This document shows, one piece after another, positions 15,698 to 17,118 of a stretch of DNA of 17,118 nucleotides. This stretch comes from Hyphomicrobiales bacterium (GTDB lineage: Bacteria > Pseudomonadota > Alphaproteobacteria > Rhizobiales > Xanthobacteraceae), in contig JACQDO010000056.1 in the NCBI GenBank assembly GCA_016201085.1, forward strand, positions 1 to 17,118, given 5' to 3'. Below the pieces are notes generated by a model. The model made no database searches. It was given only the letters and a program-made list of their open reading frames with translations, and was not told the origin of the DNA. The translations under genes and the position numbers were made by a program. Position 1 is the stretch's first letter. Every line of letters begins with the position of its first letter.

Positions 15698-15955
15698 CTA
15701 TCCAACGCGCTCAGGCCGGCGCCGCTTACGCTTTCCGCGCGGCGGAATATTCAGTTCGCCGCGGGCGAAGTCGGTCAGCAGGAGGTCCTTTAGGGTGGGC
15801 CGGCTGTCGTTAGCAAGCCGTTGCCATTGCTCGATCGGCACCAGGACGGCTGCGTCAACGCCGCGCCGGGTGACGAGTTGCGGTCCCTTTTTCAGGCAGG
15901 CATCGAGCATCTCGCTGAAACGCGCTTTGGCATCCTGCACCGGCCAGATTTTCAT
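15698..15955 (-). CDS. Phd/YefM-type antitoxin
   Basis: 85 residues from ATG 15955, with AGAAGG about nine bases upstream; a GTG at 15964 is a less likely start. The N-terminal AKARFSEMLDACLKKGPQLVTRRGVDAAVLVPIEQW is the Phd/YefM DNA-binding fold. The C-terminal part (DLLLTDFARGELNIPPRGKRKRR) would fold on binding and cap the VapC active site. It stops seven bases before vapC, so the two are one operon. A repeated operator lies right upstream (15967-15989), where the antitoxin and the complex should repress transcription. Confidence 0.88.
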   Translation of the reverse strand: MKIWPVQDAKARFSEMLDACLKKGPQLVTRRGVDAAVLVPIEQWQRLANDSRPTLKDLLLTDFARGELNIPPRGKRKRRRPERVG

Positions 15956-15966
15956 GGCAGCCACCT

Positions 15967-15989
15967 TCTGACTAGTTATCTGACTAGTC
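15967..15989 (-). promoter_or_regulatory. Operator of the toxin-antitoxin operon
   Basis: TCTGACTAGT occurs twice in tandem (15967-15976 and 15979-15988), and GACTAGT-N6-ACTAGTC (15970-15989) is a perfect inverted repeat. Two ACTAGT palindromes thus lie about one helical turn apart, 12 bases upstream of the antitoxin start, as expected for Phd/VapB autoregulation. Confidence 0.6.
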
Positions 15990-16021
15990 TAAGCTGCATG
16001 GGCGCCGGGCGCAAGGGCAGC

Positions 16022-16052
16022 TTGACCGAGTCGCTGCGGTCTTTCGTATGAA
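16022..16052 (+). promoter_or_regulatory. Weak candidate promoter of leuB
   Basis: TTGACC (16022-16027) and TATGAA (16047-16052) are separated by 19 bases, which is longer than ideal. The start codon is 78 bases farther on. Confidence 0.25.
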
Positions 16053-16078
16053 AAAATTTACTCACCTTGCCATTCCCG

Positions 16079-16102
16079 GCGCGGAGCCTTAGCACTCCGC
16101 GC
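16079..16102 (+). promoter_or_regulatory. Hairpin in the leuB 5' leader
   Basis: GCGCGGAG (16079-16086) and CTCCGCGC (16095-16102) form a perfect 8-pair stem with an 8-base loop, 27 bases before the leuB start. There is no leucine-rich leader peptide and no T-run, so classical attenuation is not supported. It could affect mRNA stability. Confidence 0.35.
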
Positions 16103-16129
16103 AGTTCCGCAATGGCGAGGCGTAAAAAA

Positions 16130-17118
16130 ATGGCAACCCACAATCTCCTTCTGCTCCCCGGCGACGGCATCGGCCCGGAAGTGATGGCGCAGGTGAAGCG
16201 CGTCATCGACTTCTTCAACAAAAAGGGCCCGGACAAGTTCACCTCGGAAGAGGCGCTGGTCGGCGGCTGCTGCTACGACGCGCACAAGGTCGCCATCACC
16301 GACGCCACCATGGACAAGGCCAAGGCCGCCGACGCCGTCATCTTCGGCGCGGTGGGCGGGCCGAAATGGGACAAGGTGCCGTTCGAGGCACGGCCCGAGG
16401 CCGGACTGCTGCGCCTGCGCAAGGACCTCGCGCTCTACGCCAATTTGCGGCCGGCGGTGACCTATCCGGCGCTCGCCGATGCGTCTTCGCTCAAGCGCGA
16501 ACTGGTCGAGGGCCTCGACATCATGATTTTGCGCGAGCTGACCGGCGGGGTGTATTTCGGCGAGCCCAAGACCATCACCGATCTCGGCAACGGCCAGAAG
16601 CGCGCCATCGACACGCAAGTCTACGACACCTACGAGATCGAGCGCATCGGGCGGGTGGCCTTCGAGCTGGCGCGCAAGCGGCGCAACAAGGTCACCTCGA
16701 TGGAAAAGCGCAACGTCATGAAGTCGGGCGTGCTGTGGAATGAGGTGATGACGGCGCTGCACGCGCGCGAGTTCAAGGACGTGCAGCTCGAGCACATGCT
16801 GGCCGATGCCGGCGGCATGCAGCTGGTGCGCAATCCGAAACAGTTCGACGTCATCGTCACCGACAATCTGTTCGGCGACATGCTGTCGGACGTGGCCTCC
16901 ATGCTCACCGGCTCGCTCGGCATGCTGGCCTCAGCCTCATTGGGCGAGGTCGATCCGAAGAGCAAGCGGCGCAAGGCGCTGTATGAGCCGGTGCACGGTT
17001 CGGCGCCCGACATCGCCGGCAAAGGCATCGCCAATCCGATCGCCATGATCGCCTCGTTCGGCATGGCGCTGCGCTACTCGTTTAATCTCGGCAAGCAGGC
17101 CGATATGATCGACCAAGC
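16130..17118 (+). CDS. leuB: 3-isopropylmalate dehydrogenase LeuB (3' end outside the window)
   Basis: 329 complete codons of an expected 370 or so; the frame is open to the edge. LeuB oxidises and decarboxylates 3-isopropylmalate with NAD in leucine synthesis. Seen are [13 protein letters not shown] at the N-terminus, [14 protein letters not shown] and [12 protein letters not shown] (substrate loop), [12 protein letters not shown] (metal-binding aspartates) and [19 protein letters not shown] (NAD-binding). No gap is visible against the usual family sequence. ATG 16130 has GAGG nine bases upstream and follows a run of seven A. The gene is on the strand opposite the toxin-antitoxin pair, with about 175 bases between. 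Confidence 0.93.
   Translation, partial: MATHNLLLLPGDGIGPEVMAQVKRVIDFFNKKGPDKFTSEEALVGGCCYDAHKVAITDATMDKAKAADAVIFGAVGGPKWDKVPFEARPEAGLLRLRKDLALYANLRPAVTYPALADASSLKRELVEGLDIMILRELTGGVYFGEPKTITDLGNGQKRAIDTQVYDTYEIERIGRVAFELARKRRNKVTSMEKRNVMKSGVLWNEVMTALHAREFKDVQLEHMLADAGGMQLVRNPKQFDVIVTDNLFGDMLSDVASMLTGSLGMLASASLGEVDPKSKRRKALYEPVHGSAPDIAGKGIANPIAMIASFGMALRYSFNLGKQADMIDQ

Noticed and set aside
15998..16051. Leucine leader peptide before leuB
   Set aside because: The 17-codon frame has only two leucines, none consecutive, and no attenuator with T-run follows.

Overview
The window looks like chromosome of a GC-rich alphaproteobacterium of the order Hyphomicrobiales (Bradyrhizobium / Rhodopseudomonas / Pseudolabrys-like). 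The evidence is the rlmN...argG neighbourhood, the sdhC-sdhD-sdhA-sdhB order, a mesaconyl-CoA hydratase of the ethylmalonyl-CoA pathway, and short palindromic intergenic repeats typical of that group. This placement rests on recognised protein families and gene order, not on a database search.

Layout. 1-105 is the 3' end of rlmN. 118-244 is a pair of inverted palindromic repeats, followed by a small membrane protein (261-707) that converges on a HCCA-isomerase-like thioltransferase-fold gene (704-1324, minus). Then come a PAP2/LpxE-like phosphatase, argG and a small lipoprotein (1415-3762, plus). A PDZ-M48 metalloprotease (3800-4915) and the sdhCDAB operon (5059-8392) lie on the minus strand. 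A LysR regulator (8718-9605) converges on mesaconyl-CoA hydratase (9606-10670, minus). On the plus strand, 10825-12573 carries a Met-rich MXKDX-repeat secreted peptide, a four-His cytochrome b and a Tat-exported YedY/sulfite-oxidase-fold molybdoenzyme. An accessory stretch (12560-15955) holds a two-gene O-acetylation cassette (MBOAT + AlgJ/AlgX-like), a broken second copy of the molybdoenzyme C-terminus, and a VapBC-type toxin-antitoxin pair. leuB (16130 to the end) runs off the window.

Two things stand out. (1) Three core-metabolism genes carry frame-preserving lesions. argG lacks about 62 codons including its substrate-binding block, sdhA lacks about 45 codons including the catalytic arginine region, and sdhB has a single in-frame TAG codon. 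Each is otherwise well conserved, so either the assembly is wrong or the genome tolerates or compensates for these lesions. (2) The Met-rich peptide, cytochrome b and YedY-like enzyme together resemble the known MrpX-YedY1-YedZ1 hypochlorite-scavenging system, but with a different (b561-type) membrane cytochrome. This could be a variant periplasmic methionine-sulfoxide redox cycle.

Regulatory signals visible include an FNR/FixK-type box upstream of sdhC, an inverted repeat just upstream of lysR, a repeated ACTAGT operator in front of the toxin-antitoxin pair, and candidate sigma-70 promoters for argG and the M48 gene.
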